DNA from: CAVPKN01 sp964588495
GTDB taxonomy: Bacteria > Chlamydiota > Chlamydiia > Chlamydiales > JAAKFR01
Assembly (NCBI GenBank): GCA_964588495.1
Contig: CAZPPS010000007.1
Span: 1-64,000, forward strand
Direction: 5' to 3'
Length of the DNA stretch: 64,000 nucleotides
This document shows, one piece after another, positions 8,341 to 16,338 of the stretch (position 1 is its first letter; each line of letters begins with the position of its first letter). The notes beneath the pieces were generated by a model, which saw nothing but the letters and a program-made list of their open reading frames with translations, did not search any database and was not told where the DNA came from. The translations under genes and the position numbers were made by a program.

Positions 8341-9423
8341 GTGGCGATTTCAAATGATTGTCATTTTCAGGCAGTTGCAGATACAAGGACGGCTGTGAGC
8401 CTGGGAGTTTTCGGGGCAGTAGGGACAGCTATTTTAGCGACGTTTGTTGTTTTGGCAGTTTTGAAGACTTTACCTGTTTGGGCCTATGGGATAGGCGGAG
8501 GCGCTTTTGTGGGATCTTTTGGGGTTGGAGCTTTGATTGCAACTGTGCGTCGTCAAGAATATGCCAGTACATTTGAGCCTGTTCCGATCGGAGATCCACT
8601 CCCAATAAAATTTATTCCGAAACAGTCGTCGACAAACTTTAACCCTCCATTGGAAGAAGTTCTCGATAGAGCCACATGGATTGGTGTGGATCGCCATGTG
8701 AACAAAAATTGTCATCCTCCATCGGTTGTATGGCCCTTCGTTTCCGGAGATTGCAGGTTTAGTTTGACAGTTGATGGCAAGCGATTAGAGTATGACAATG
8801 TGCGTGTTGCCGTTTTTTATGTGAAAGATGATCAAGTGTACGCTAAACTTATCCTGAACGGCGCGATGAAAGACATTCTTGTACATAATAGTATTGGAAG
8901 AAAATATGGAAGTGGCGCTAATGAAGGCCAATGGGAAGCAGAAGATATGTCGAAGTATGCGGCGGAGGAGCGTGCGGTCGAATTAAATCAACAAATGTAT
9001 CTTGAGGGATATCTGTCGTACCATGCGGCCTGGTCGATTTTGTACGATCGTATGCAATATGGACAGGCAGCTCGCCTTTTTGTATCCACACCATCATCGG
9101 GCTATAAGCTGAGATTTACAATTCCAGGATTTAGCTTTTACCAACAGTCGGATGTTCTATCCGAGGATGGCAAAGTAGAAGCTGTAGAAATTAAATTTTT
9201 CCGCAAAATGGATGTTCCACTTTTTGATCAAGAGCAAATTGGATTACTAGAGCGCTCTCCCGTTAGCTGGCATCGAGATATAGCTTTGCAATTGGAAAGC
9301 AATATTTGGAGTTATAAATTTGCAGCAGAAACATTTGAAAAAATTGAATATAACCCTGGCACAGAGCGATCTTATGCTGAGGTTACATTGAAAGAAAAGG
9401 CATCTAAGGTTTTTTTCTACTAG
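8341..9423 (+). CDS. Hypothetical membrane protein with Inc-like double hydrophobic segment
   Basis: A GTG at 8341 follows a very strong Shine-Dalgarno (aaaaggagg, 8327-8335), so the upstream TTG at 8314 is rejected. The resulting 360 residues begin MAISNDCHFQAVADTR. Two adjacent hydrophobic segments (about residues 18-45 and 48-70, AVGTAILATFVVLAVLKTL and YGIGGGAFVGSFGVGALIA) form a hairpin like that of chlamydial inclusion-membrane proteins. A ~290-residue soluble domain with no motif I recognise follows. The Inc-like role is inferred from topology alone. Confidence 0.7.
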   Translation: MAISNDCHFQAVADTRTAVSLGVFGAVGTAILATFVVLAVLKTLPVWAYGIGGGAFVGSFGVGALIATVRRQEYASTFEPVPIGDPLPIKFIPKQSSTNFNPPLEEVLDRATWIGVDRHVNKNCHPPSVVWPFVSGDCRFSLTVDGKRLEYDNVRVAVFYVKDDQVYAKLILNGAMKDILVHNSIGRKYGSGANEGQWEAEDMSKYAAEERAVELNQQMYLEGYLSYHAAWSILYDRMQYGQAARLFVSTPSSGYKLRFTIPGFSFYQQSDVLSEDGKVEAVEIKFFRKMDVPLFDQEQIGLLERSPVSWHRDIALQLESNIWSYKFAAETFEKIEYNPGTERSYAEVTLKEKASKVFFY

Positions 9424-9427
9424 AGAG

Positions 9428-9520
9428 GCCAAGCGTTGCCCATTTTCAGACAGAAAAACAGCTTTTTAAGGCCGCCTCGCCGTCTAAAAGCGTACCCTTG
9501 CCCAAACTTCGCCTCACAAT
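9428..9520 (+). pseudogene. Decayed internal-deletion copy of the 7847-8188 gene
   Basis: Bases from ~9435 (ttgcccattttcagacag) match the early codons of the 7847 gene (ctgcccatcttcaggcgg). They are followed directly by that gene's last codons, stop and 3' flank (cctcgccgtctaaaa, cccttgcccaaact). The middle of the gene is gone. Confidence 0.6.
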
Positions 9521-9534
9521 TTTGCTCTAATTTT

Positions 9535-9741
9535 AAAACACAAAGGCACAAAGACGCAAAGAGATAGAAAAAAAATATATCTTTTCTCTCTGTGTTCTCT
9601 CTGCTCTCTGTGGTTTTTAAAAATACCCGAAAGTTATTTTGCGAAAGTCTGTGGGGAAAAATAAAAAACCACAGAGAGCAGACACAGAGAGAAGATCCTT
9701 TCTTCTTCTTTGTGCCTTTGCGTCTTTGTGCCTTTGTGTTT
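9535..9741. repeat. Long inverted repeat with periodic arms (CACAAAG/CACAGAG family)
   Basis: The left arm begins aaaacacaaaggcacaaaga and the right arm ends tctttgtgcctttgtgttt, its reverse complement. Inner arms ctctctgtggttttt and aaaaaccacagagag are also complementary. Each arm is itself a degenerate short tandem repeat of CACAAAG or CACAGAG. The 9424-9813 gap holds only this and the pseudogene fragment before it. Confidence 0.85.
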
Positions 9742-9813
9742 AATCGGCTTTAGTTATCCAATTTGTTGGGCGTATGCTTACGGTGCCAATAGCCTGAAAG
9801 GCAGCTCTTGAAC

Positions 9814-10602
9814 TTAACTCTCTTTAAGATGAGCGTATTCCTGCTGTGTCCGGATGATGTTTTTGGCAACAAATTCGACAAGCCGTAAATAGCCATCCTT
9901 TTCTTCGATGCCAAGTTCCATAACCATCAGATATTCTTTTTCGTCCTCTTTCCCAATTTTGGGGGGAAGATAGCCAGCCTTTAGTAAAATAATTGAAGCA
10001 AGCGCTTTGCCTGTCCGTTTATTGGCCTCATGAGAAATATGGATGCGGACAATGTCAAACCAGATACGGCACGCCTTCATTATTGGGTGCATCTGTTCGT
10101 CTTTTAGAGCAGCTAAAGAGTTCTGCAGATCTTCGGGAAGGGTTGCTGCAGGTGGAAAATGGTGATACCTTGCTTTGAACCACAGGACCAAATCGAGTTT
10201 GTTATCATTTCTTTTTTGTTCTTGAATCCATCGATCGGCAGCCTTTGGGATATCGATTTCATGCCAGTGCTCTTTAAGCTGTTTTTGTGTCTGCTCTGAA
10301 GCCTGGATCGCAAAACCTTCCTGCTGGATTTTAGCGTATTTTGTCGTTATCCAGGATTTTTTGACTATACAGCTCTTAATCCGGTTTTCTTGATTGAAAA
10401 ATTGAGCCCGATTTTTTCCGGTTTGTCTTGTAAATTCTATGTCAAAGGAGCACGATGCTAAGGTTGTATTAATCTCAAAGCCCCCTTTGGGCCACACAAT
10501 ATCTTTTGTTCTGAACTCGCCGGGAGAATCATTTGCCAGACGGGAGAAAAAGCCATTATATTTCATCACGGTTTCAACTTTGAGGATTTCTTCTACAGGC
10601 AT
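9814..10602 (-). CDS. Fic-domain protein, probably 5'-truncated
   Basis: Fic proteins transfer AMP or other nucleotide-derived groups to target proteins. The 262 residues contain HISHEANKRTGK at about 193-204, matching HxFx(D/E)(G/A)N(G/K)Rxx(R/K) with the catalytic His and the phosphate-binding Asn and Arg present. A downstream helix (ASIILLKAGYLPP) is also typical. The first ATG is at 10602, but the same frame stays open upstream to ~10669 and reads protein-like (PFLWIYGLDALEQEFLIDE) with no start codon before a stop. The original N-terminus has probably been lost, so function is uncertain. It sits among pseudogene fragments. Confidence 0.7.
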   Translation of the reverse strand: MPVEEILKVETVMKYNGFFSRLANDSPGEFRTKDIVWPKGGFEINTTLASCSFDIEFTRQTGKNRAQFFNQENRIKSCIVKKSWITTKYAKIQQEGFAIQASEQTQKQLKEHWHEIDIPKAADRWIQEQKRNDNKLDLVLWFKARYHHFPPAATLPEDLQNSLAALKDEQMHPIMKACRIWFDIVRIHISHEANKRTGKALASIILLKAGYLPPKIGKEDEKEYLMVMELGIEEKDGYLRLVEFVAKNIIRTQQEYAHLKES

Positions 10603-10675
10603 CTCATCGATTAAAAATTCCTGTTCCAGTGCATCGAGGCCATAAATCCAAAGGAAAGGGGTAATTAGAAATCAA

Positions 10676-10830
10676 ACTACAGTTAGACTCAGGCTTCTAT
10701 GGTGCCAAGCGTCAAGCCGGCAAATTCCGCTTCCACCAGAGTAGCCATCTCCACCTCGCCATCTAAAGTCAATCAAAAAGCTTTCGTGAACGAGCCCCTG
10801 CCCTAGCCCGGTCTTGCGTCTCACAAATCT
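10676..10830 (+). pseudogene. 3'-half remnant of a copy of the 7847-8188 gene
   Basis: Bases from ~10691 (ttctatggtgccaagcgtca) match the last ~25 codons, stop and 3' flank of the 7847 gene (gccaagcgccaagccggc at ~8128) with scattered substitutions. The 5' half is missing. It adjoins the truncated 5' end of the Fic gene, consistent with a recombination breakpoint. Confidence 0.65.
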
Positions 10831-10918
10831 GAGTAAATTTTTAAACACAAAGACGTAAAAGATTTTTTGGAGTGTGGTGACTTGGTCCAACGCTTTTCAA
10901 GGAGCTTTTCTGAAAGTA

Positions 10919-11017
10919 GCGGCGACTTTTTTGCCGCCCCCTAAAGTAAAATCCCGGGTGGCGACAAGTCACCGCTATCAGACCTTAGAGTGTGCAAAAG
11001 CGGTGACGAGTCACCGC
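10919..11017. repeat. Cluster of GCGGTGAC-type palindromes
   Basis: Three related hairpins lie in tandem. These are gcggc...gccgcc (10919-10938), gtggcgacaagtcaccgc (~10959-10975), and the perfect palindrome GCGGTGAC-GA-GTCACCGC (11000-11017). This is a short dispersed-repeat-like unit in non-coding DNA between the Fic and J-domain genes. Confidence 0.65.
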
Positions 11018-11068
11018 AATCCAAAGGCGATGAAGCGGGCGCAGAAATTGGCCTTAATCTTCAATGAG

Positions 11069-11135
11069 AGGTGGTCGTGGGCCCAGGAGAAGACGTTGTC
11101 GCTGTCGACGAGTTCTTTGGCGCCTCTGCGTTGAA
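11069..11135 (-). pseudogene. Duplicated 3' end of proS
   Basis: About 65 bp (gaggtggtcgtgggcccagg, then gtcgacgagttctttgg) match the 3' end of the intact proS gene at ~11592-11655 with a few substitutions. It encodes only the last ~20 residues of ProS. The J-domain gene therefore lies between two copies of the proS 3' end. Confidence 0.75.
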
Positions 11136-11149
11136 AATGGGGTTTAAGA

Positions 11150-11509
11150 TCAGGAGTTGTAGGCCGTGAATTTGCGTCCCCCCCAAAAATTAGAAGGGCC
11201 GGAATTGTAAAAGACGGGAGCATACCGATTGATATTGGAGTTTGTTGGGTTGCTAGTGGTATGGGTGGAATGAGACTGTTCAAGTGTTGGGAAGTCTACG
11301 CCATTGCTCAAGTCATAGAGTCTACGCTTTCTAATGTCGGATAGAGTTTCAAACGCTTCCAGCAAAGATTTAAAAGTTTCTTCTGATTTTTCCCTGGCTG
11401 AAGGCTCTACTTTATCAGGATGGCACGTTAGAGCTTTATTTTTGTACGCTTTCTTGATTTCATCCTGAGTGGCATCTTGTGCAACTCCCAAAACTGTATA
11501 AAAACTCAT
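11150..11509 (-). CDS. Short J-domain (DnaJ-like) protein
   Basis: The first ~70 of 119 residues form a J domain: FYTVLGVAQDATQDEIKKAY, then the HPD tripeptide (TCHPDKVEP), helix III and the RRLYD end. HPD stimulates the ATPase of Hsp70 partners. The remaining ~50 residues are Ser/Asn/Thr-rich and low in complexity. There is no Gly/Phe region or zinc finger, so it is a class III J-protein, not DnaJ itself. The partner could be the DnaK encoded nearby or a host Hsp70; the sequence does not decide. Confidence 0.85.
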   Translation of the reverse strand: MSFYTVLGVAQDATQDEIKKAYKNKALTCHPDKVEPSAREKSEETFKSLLEAFETLSDIRKRRLYDLSNGVDFPTLEQSHSTHTTSNPTNSNINRYAPVFYNSGPSNFWGGRKFTAYNS

Positions 11510-11583
11510 GATAAGCCCTTTTTAAATTCCCCCTCAATTATATCAAAATAATAATAAAAATCAATTAAGAATTTATTAATTTT

Positions 11584-13296
11584 TTAGAGAGCTAGGTGGT
11601 CGCGGGCCCAGGAGAGGACATTGCCGATGTCGACGAGTTCTTTGGTGCCGTCGCGTGCTTCGATTTCTACTTTTTGTTCAGCAGTATAGGCTTTGCCGAC
11701 GATCAGTTTGTAGGGGATGCCGATCAGGTCGCTGTCTTTGAGTTTGAAGCCAAGTCTGAGGTCTCTGTCATCGAGCAAAGGCTCATAATGATGCACTGAG
11801 AGCTCTTCGTAGAGCTTTTCAGCGGCGCCGACAAGATTGGGATCTTGAGTGGCAGCTGCTGTGATCAGGATTCTATACGGAGCGATGATCATCGGCCAGA
11901 TGATCCCTTTATCGTCGTGACGCTGTTCGATGCAGGCAGCCGCTGTCCGGCCAACGCCAATGCCATATGTTCCCATCCAAATAGGGCCTGTGTTCCCATT
12001 TTCGTCTTGGAAAAGGGCGCCAAGCTTTTCTGTGTAGCGGGTTCCGAGATTGAAAATGTGGCCAACCTCAATCCCTTTTTGGGCTGTGTAGGTTCCGCCC
12101 GCGATGTGTGGGCATTGATCTCCCGCTTCTGTCAAGAGATAGTCATCAAATTCAGGCTCTTGAATGTCTCTGCCCCAATTCACGTTGATGTCATGGATAT
12201 CGTCGGCGTTGATGGCGCAGATAAAGTTGGTCATTGGCTTTGATGTATTGTCCGCATAAAAAGGAATCGGGCAGTTGATCGGCCCGATAAAGCCAAAACC
12301 GGCTCCTGTGAGTTTTCTCACTTCTTCTTCACTTGCAAGGGCGATTTCGAGGGCGCCAAATTTGGTTCCCACTTTCACGTCGTTGACTTGACGGTCGCCT
12401 CTAATGCCAATCGCCACAAATTTTTCATGATCGGCATATTGGAGCTTGTAAACGAGCGTCTTCAAAATTTGCTGGGGCTTGACCTTTAAGAATTTGGAGA
12501 GTTCTTCAATGGTTTTCGTGTTAGGAGTTGGGACGCGTTCTTTGGCTTTCAGTTCTTTTTCATACTCAAAAGCAGGGGGAATCGATTTTGTGGCTTCGAC
12601 ATTTGCAGCATAATCGCCACACACCATCACCACATCTTCTCCAATATCAGCTCTCACCTGAAACTCTTCAGACTTACCTGAGCCGATTTTTCCTCCATGG
12701 GCTTCGACAATCACAAAATCAAGGTTCAGCCGCTTAAAAATATTGGAATATGCCTCCCGCATCAAGCGGTATTGCATATCCATCTCTTCGGGATCTTTTG
12801 AGAAAGAATAGCCATCTTTCATGAGAAATTCTTTGCAGCGGATCAGTCCAAAACGGGGACGGATCTCGTCGCGGAATTTAGTTCCGATTTGATAGAGATT
12901 AAAAGGAAGCTCTTTGTAGCTGCTCACCCAGCCGGCAACTGTAGAGACAACGACTTCTTCATGGGTAGGCGCAATACAAAAAGGGTGGTCTTCCCGATCT
13001 TCCAATGTGTAGAGAAGGTCAGCAGAGGTAAAATCTTCCCAGCGCCCCGTCTTTTCCCACAACTCTTTCGGATGCAAAATAGGCATGGAGATTTCCTGGG
13101 CGCCCGCATTATCGAGCTCTTCCCGGATCAGGTTCGACAATTTCTTCACAACGCGCCACATGAGGGGAGTGTAGGTATAAAGCCCCTTGCCGAGCTTGCG
13201 CAAGTAGCCCCCCCGCTCCAAAAGCTTGTGGGAGATAATGTCTGCCTCGTGAGGCGCTTCCTTAAACGTTCTGAAAAAAAGTCGTGATGTTCTCAT
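11584..13296 (-). CDS. proS: Proline--tRNA ligase
   Basis: Charges tRNA-Pro with proline. The 570 residues have the bacterial class II form: motif 1/2 region (GLYTYTPLMWRVVKKLSNLI, CIAPTHEEVVVSTV, KFRDEIRPRFGLIRCKEFLM), the YbaK-like editing insertion (around residues 220-400), motif 3 (GTYGIGVGRTAAACIEQ) and the C-terminal anticodon-binding domain. It is upstream of the hrcA operon on the same strand, as in Chlamydia, but ~3.8 kb of accessory DNA now separates them. Confidence 0.98.
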   Translation of the reverse strand: MRTSRLFFRTFKEAPHEADIISHKLLERGGYLRKLGKGLYTYTPLMWRVVKKLSNLIREELDNAGAQEISMPILHPKELWEKTGRWEDFTSADLLYTLEDREDHPFCIAPTHEEVVVSTVAGWVSSYKELPFNLYQIGTKFRDEIRPRFGLIRCKEFLMKDGYSFSKDPEEMDMQYRLMREAYSNIFKRLNLDFVIVEAHGGKIGSGKSEEFQVRADIGEDVVMVCGDYAANVEATKSIPPAFEYEKELKAKERVPTPNTKTIEELSKFLKVKPQQILKTLVYKLQYADHEKFVAIGIRGDRQVNDVKVGTKFGALEIALASEEEVRKLTGAGFGFIGPINCPIPFYADNTSKPMTNFICAINADDIHDINVNWGRDIQEPEFDDYLLTEAGDQCPHIAGGTYTAQKGIEVGHIFNLGTRYTEKLGALFQDENGNTGPIWMGTYGIGVGRTAAACIEQRHDDKGIIWPMIIAPYRILITAAATQDPNLVGAAEKLYEELSVHHYEPLLDDRDLRLGFKLKDSDLIGIPYKLIVGKAYTAEQKVEIEARDGTKELVDIGNVLSWARDHLAL

Positions 13297-13332
13297 AACA
13301 CGCTACTTTACCCATTTCCCTCAAAAAAAACC

Positions 13333-13356
13333 AGCCCCCAAGTTCAGGGGGCGGGC
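13333..13356 (-). terminator. Intrinsic terminator
   Basis: The GC-rich stem GCCCCC / GGGGGC, extended by AG-CC pairs, has a 7-nt loop. A minus-strand T-run follows (+ strand tcaaaaaaaacc before it), so it ends transcription of the gene at 13369-14793. The flanking AT runs make it usable in both directions. Confidence 0.8.
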
Positions 13357-13368
13357 TTTTTGAAAAAA

Positions 13369-14793
13369 CTAGACAGTCAACGAGCGAGTGATTGTTATTG
13401 TACCCTTAACAGGCAAGTGATCAGAAGGTCTATTGACGTAATCCTCTAAGTCATGGCCAACAACACGCGAACTACGAATTTCAACCTTTGCACCCTCTCC
13501 CCCTTTAGCAAAGATATAATCGAGCTTGACAGCTTTTTTCGTTTTACCATCTTCTTCTTTCAAATTGGCATCATGAACTGTTGGATTCATATCGCTTGCA
13601 TCATTAGTATATCCATGCTCACGAATAATATCTAAACGAGCGGGGTAATGTTCTTGTGTGACGTTAAAATCGCCGGCGAAAACGTAAAGGTCTGCCTTAA
13701 CAAGATCCATCGTTTTAAGATCATAGCTTGTATCTTTATCTCCATGTATAGCTCCCGCTGATTTTCCCTCATCGGAATCAGCTAAGTTAAACCCCTTTAA
13801 ATACCCACTTCCAACACAGATCGTAGTTCCATTTTCTTTATCCTGTAACAACACGATAGCATCCTTAGATGATCTAGGATCCATATTGGCTGTATTTACC
13901 CGATCGAATTTAGCGGTATTCCAAAACAAAGTGCTGGTGTGTGTCATGATTTTTTTAGTTTTGTCGCCAACTTCATATTCGCAGGAATAAAAAGAATAGC
14001 CTTCCGGTAAAATGGCTTCTAGCTGTTCTTCGTCCATGTGATCAGATTCTTGGAGACAACCAAAATCCAGATTCCCAAATTGTGTGAAGGCATCTTTAAA
14101 AAGCGTTGTCCGTTCATTTTGTAAAATAGAATTTGAGCGATCAGATAATGATTTTTTCTGTTCCTGCTCTGTCCGTACAATTTCTGCCCGTTTGTCCCTC
14201 AGTTCTTGAATTTTCATGTCCTTATCAGACTGCTCAAGTGTATCATCTGTTTTTAGTGCATTGAGTTGCAAAGTGTAGCTATTAAATGTCTCATTGCGTT
14301 TAGCTGGAAGACCATCTAGCTGTTGCTGAAGTTGTGCATAATCATCTGGATCTTGCGATTTTTCTCTCCTTCGTCTTTCAGCGCGCAGTCCACCATAATC
14401 AGCCAATGTTGCTACGTTCCAAGTAACCATTCTGTAAGGGCTTGATGGTATAGCCTGTTTTGCTTCTATTTTTGGACTGTCAACACTTGTTGGTTCCTCC
14501 TCAGGTTTTTGGCACTTTAAGCAATGAACGACACCACCAACTGCCATAGAAACCAAAAAGGTTCCGCCGCTCACACCTAACAGGCTCCATTGGGCTATTG
14601 TATTAATATCTAAATGTATGAGTACTCCAGCTGACACTAAAGAACCAATGATTACAAAGGCAACTCCACTGATTAGGATAATAGTTCCCTTATTCTCTTT
14701 AAGAAACGAAGATTGGTTGGATATGACATGGTCTTCTGGCGAAGATTGTTTGACACAGGTGGTGTTATCCCATGAACCTTGAGGAACAGACAT
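13369..14793 (-). CDS. Inc-like membrane-anchored endonuclease/exonuclease/phosphatase (EEP) protein
   Basis: The protein has 474 residues. Two hydrophobic segments at about 36-58 and 66-90 (ILISGVAFVIIGSLVSAGVL; WSLLGVSGGTFLVSMAVGGV) form an Inc-like hairpin. A coiled-coil-prone linker (~135-205) leads to an EEP-fold domain with the family motifs in order: MVTWNVATLA, FGCLQESDH (QE metal ligand), VFAGDFNVTQ, KLDYIFAKG and RPSDHLPVKG (catalytic SDH). The fold includes DNases, sphingomyelinases and inositol-polyphosphate 5-phosphatases; the substrate cannot be read from sequence. Exposure of the domain to the host cytosol is an inference from topology. Confidence 0.85.
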   Translation of the reverse strand: MSVPQGSWDNTTCVKQSSPEDHVISNQSSFLKENKGTIILISGVAFVIIGSLVSAGVLIHLDINTIAQWSLLGVSGGTFLVSMAVGGVVHCLKCQKPEEEPTSVDSPKIEAKQAIPSSPYRMVTWNVATLADYGGLRAERRRREKSQDPDDYAQLQQQLDGLPAKRNETFNSYTLQLNALKTDDTLEQSDKDMKIQELRDKRAEIVRTEQEQKKSLSDRSNSILQNERTTLFKDAFTQFGNLDFGCLQESDHMDEEQLEAILPEGYSFYSCEYEVGDKTKKIMTHTSTLFWNTAKFDRVNTANMDPRSSKDAIVLLQDKENGTTICVGSGYLKGFNLADSDEGKSAGAIHGDKDTSYDLKTMDLVKADLYVFAGDFNVTQEHYPARLDIIREHGYTNDASDMNPTVHDANLKEEDGKTKKAVKLDYIFAKGGEGAKVEIRSSRVVGHDLEDYVNRPSDHLPVKGTITITRSLTV

Positions 14794-14876
14794 TGAATAC
14801 TCCTGGCTAAAGATTTTCCAAAGAGTATATCAGATGCGTGTTTATTCCGTATTAATCTGTATAAAATAATTTTTAG

Positions 14877-16271
14877 TTAAGAGACTGCTGCCGGGATTTT
14901 TACGGGTTGGAGTTTGCTGAGGAGGGTGGGGATGAGCTCGCTGACGGTGGGGTGGATGAGGACGCTCCGCTCGATCAGGGTGTAGGGCTGTTTGGCGTAC
15001 ATCACTTCGGCGATGAGCTGAATTGTTTCGTCGCATTCTGTACCGAAAAAGCAGGCGCCGAGGATTTGTTTGGTCTCAGCATGGGCGATTAGGCTTAAAA
15101 AACCATCGGTTTCTCCCTTGATGCGGGCGCGGTTGATGGCGCTCATTGGTAGACTTGCGGTGAGAATGGGCAAATTTTGGGCGAGGGCCTCTTTTTGGGT
15201 CAGGCCCACTCTCCCAATAGGGGGATCACAAAAGACGGCGTAGATAGGAATCCGATCTTTCAAACTTCTGCGATCGTTTTTGAGCAAATTGTCGGAGACG
15301 ATTTGGAAATCGTTGTAAGAGGTGTGGGTAAAGGCCCCTTTTCCGTTACACTCTCCCATAGCCCAGATGTGGGGTTGAGAGGTTTGTAATTGGTCGTTGA
15401 CCTCGATAAATCCCCTTTGGTTGACCTTGACTTGGGCTTTATCAAGGCCAAGATCGTCTGTATTGGCACGCCGTCCGGCTGCGATTAAAAGATGTGAGCC
15501 TACAATCTCTTTGTTCCCTTGAGGGCATGTGATCGAAATTTTGATATTTTCGGGGCCATTTGACTGGATTTCCAATTCTTTTGCATGGGTGACAACTTCT
15601 ATTCCCTCTTTTTTGAAAATCTCTTCAAGAGTTTTCGAGGTTTGTTCATCCTCGTTTGGCATTAGGTGGCTGTGGTTGTGCAAAATAGTGACGCGTGAGC
15701 CAAATCGTGCAAAAATTTGGGCAAATTCAACCCCCACATAGCCCCCTCCAATGATGAGAAGGTGAGACGGAAGCTTTTCCAAATCAAAAATCGTGGAATT
15801 GGTGCAGTAAGGAACCTGATCGAGCCCTTTAATTGGAGGAATCACGGCCCTCCCTCCCACATCGATGAAAAACTGATCGGCTTCTAAGAGGCGTCCATTC
15901 ACTTTGACAGTGCGGGGAGATTCAAAAACAGCTGCGCCCTCAATCACGGTACATAGGGACTCGAGCCACTTTTTTTGACCCTCTCGCATTCCAAGAATCA
16001 GGGAATCCTTGCGCGCCTTGATTTTTTTCAGATCAACTGTAAAAGAAGAGACGGAAACTCCATATTCCTCAGCCCGCCTGATAGTTTTGATGACCTTCGC
16101 ATGGGCGACATACGTTTTGGAAGGGATACAGCCATTATTGATACAAGTGCCGCCAAAGTACTTTCTCTCAATAATGGCGACTCTTTTTCCAGCTTCTGCG
16201 AGCGATGCCGCTAATCCGGGGCCCGATTGTCCTGCCCCAATCACAACTGCATCAAATTTTTCAGTTCCCAT
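14877..16271 (-). CDS. FAD-dependent pyridine nucleotide-disulfide oxidoreductase (mercuric reductase/Lpd-like)
   Basis: The 464 residues show the full family pattern: the FAD-binding start FDAVVIGAGQSGPGLAASLA, the redox-active disulfide motif GGTCINNGCIPSK, a second Rossmann fold (HLLIIGGGYVGVEFAQIFARF), a C-terminal FAD motif (IWAMGEC) and the dimerisation end with HPTVSE. The heavy-metal-binding N-terminal domain and C-terminal Cys pair of true MerA are absent. The specific substrate is unknown; mercuric reductase-like or dihydrolipoamide dehydrogenase-like are both possible names. Confidence 0.88.
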   Translation of the reverse strand: MGTEKFDAVVIGAGQSGPGLAASLAEAGKRVAIIERKYFGGTCINNGCIPSKTYVAHAKVIKTIRRAEEYGVSVSSFTVDLKKIKARKDSLILGMREGQKKWLESLCTVIEGAAVFESPRTVKVNGRLLEADQFFIDVGGRAVIPPIKGLDQVPYCTNSTIFDLEKLPSHLLIIGGGYVGVEFAQIFARFGSRVTILHNHSHLMPNEDEQTSKTLEEIFKKEGIEVVTHAKELEIQSNGPENIKISITCPQGNKEIVGSHLLIAAGRRANTDDLGLDKAQVKVNQRGFIEVNDQLQTSQPHIWAMGECNGKGAFTHTSYNDFQIVSDNLLKNDRRSLKDRIPIYAVFCDPPIGRVGLTQKEALAQNLPILTASLPMSAINRARIKGETDGFLSLIAHAETKQILGACFFGTECDETIQLIAEVMYAKQPYTLIERSVLIHPTVSELIPTLLSKLQPVKIPAAVS

Positions 16272-16338
16272 TCTCTCTCCTGGCTGACCGCATGTTAGCC
16301 AGGAGAATAAAATGTGTAAACTTAAATTGAAAACGAGC

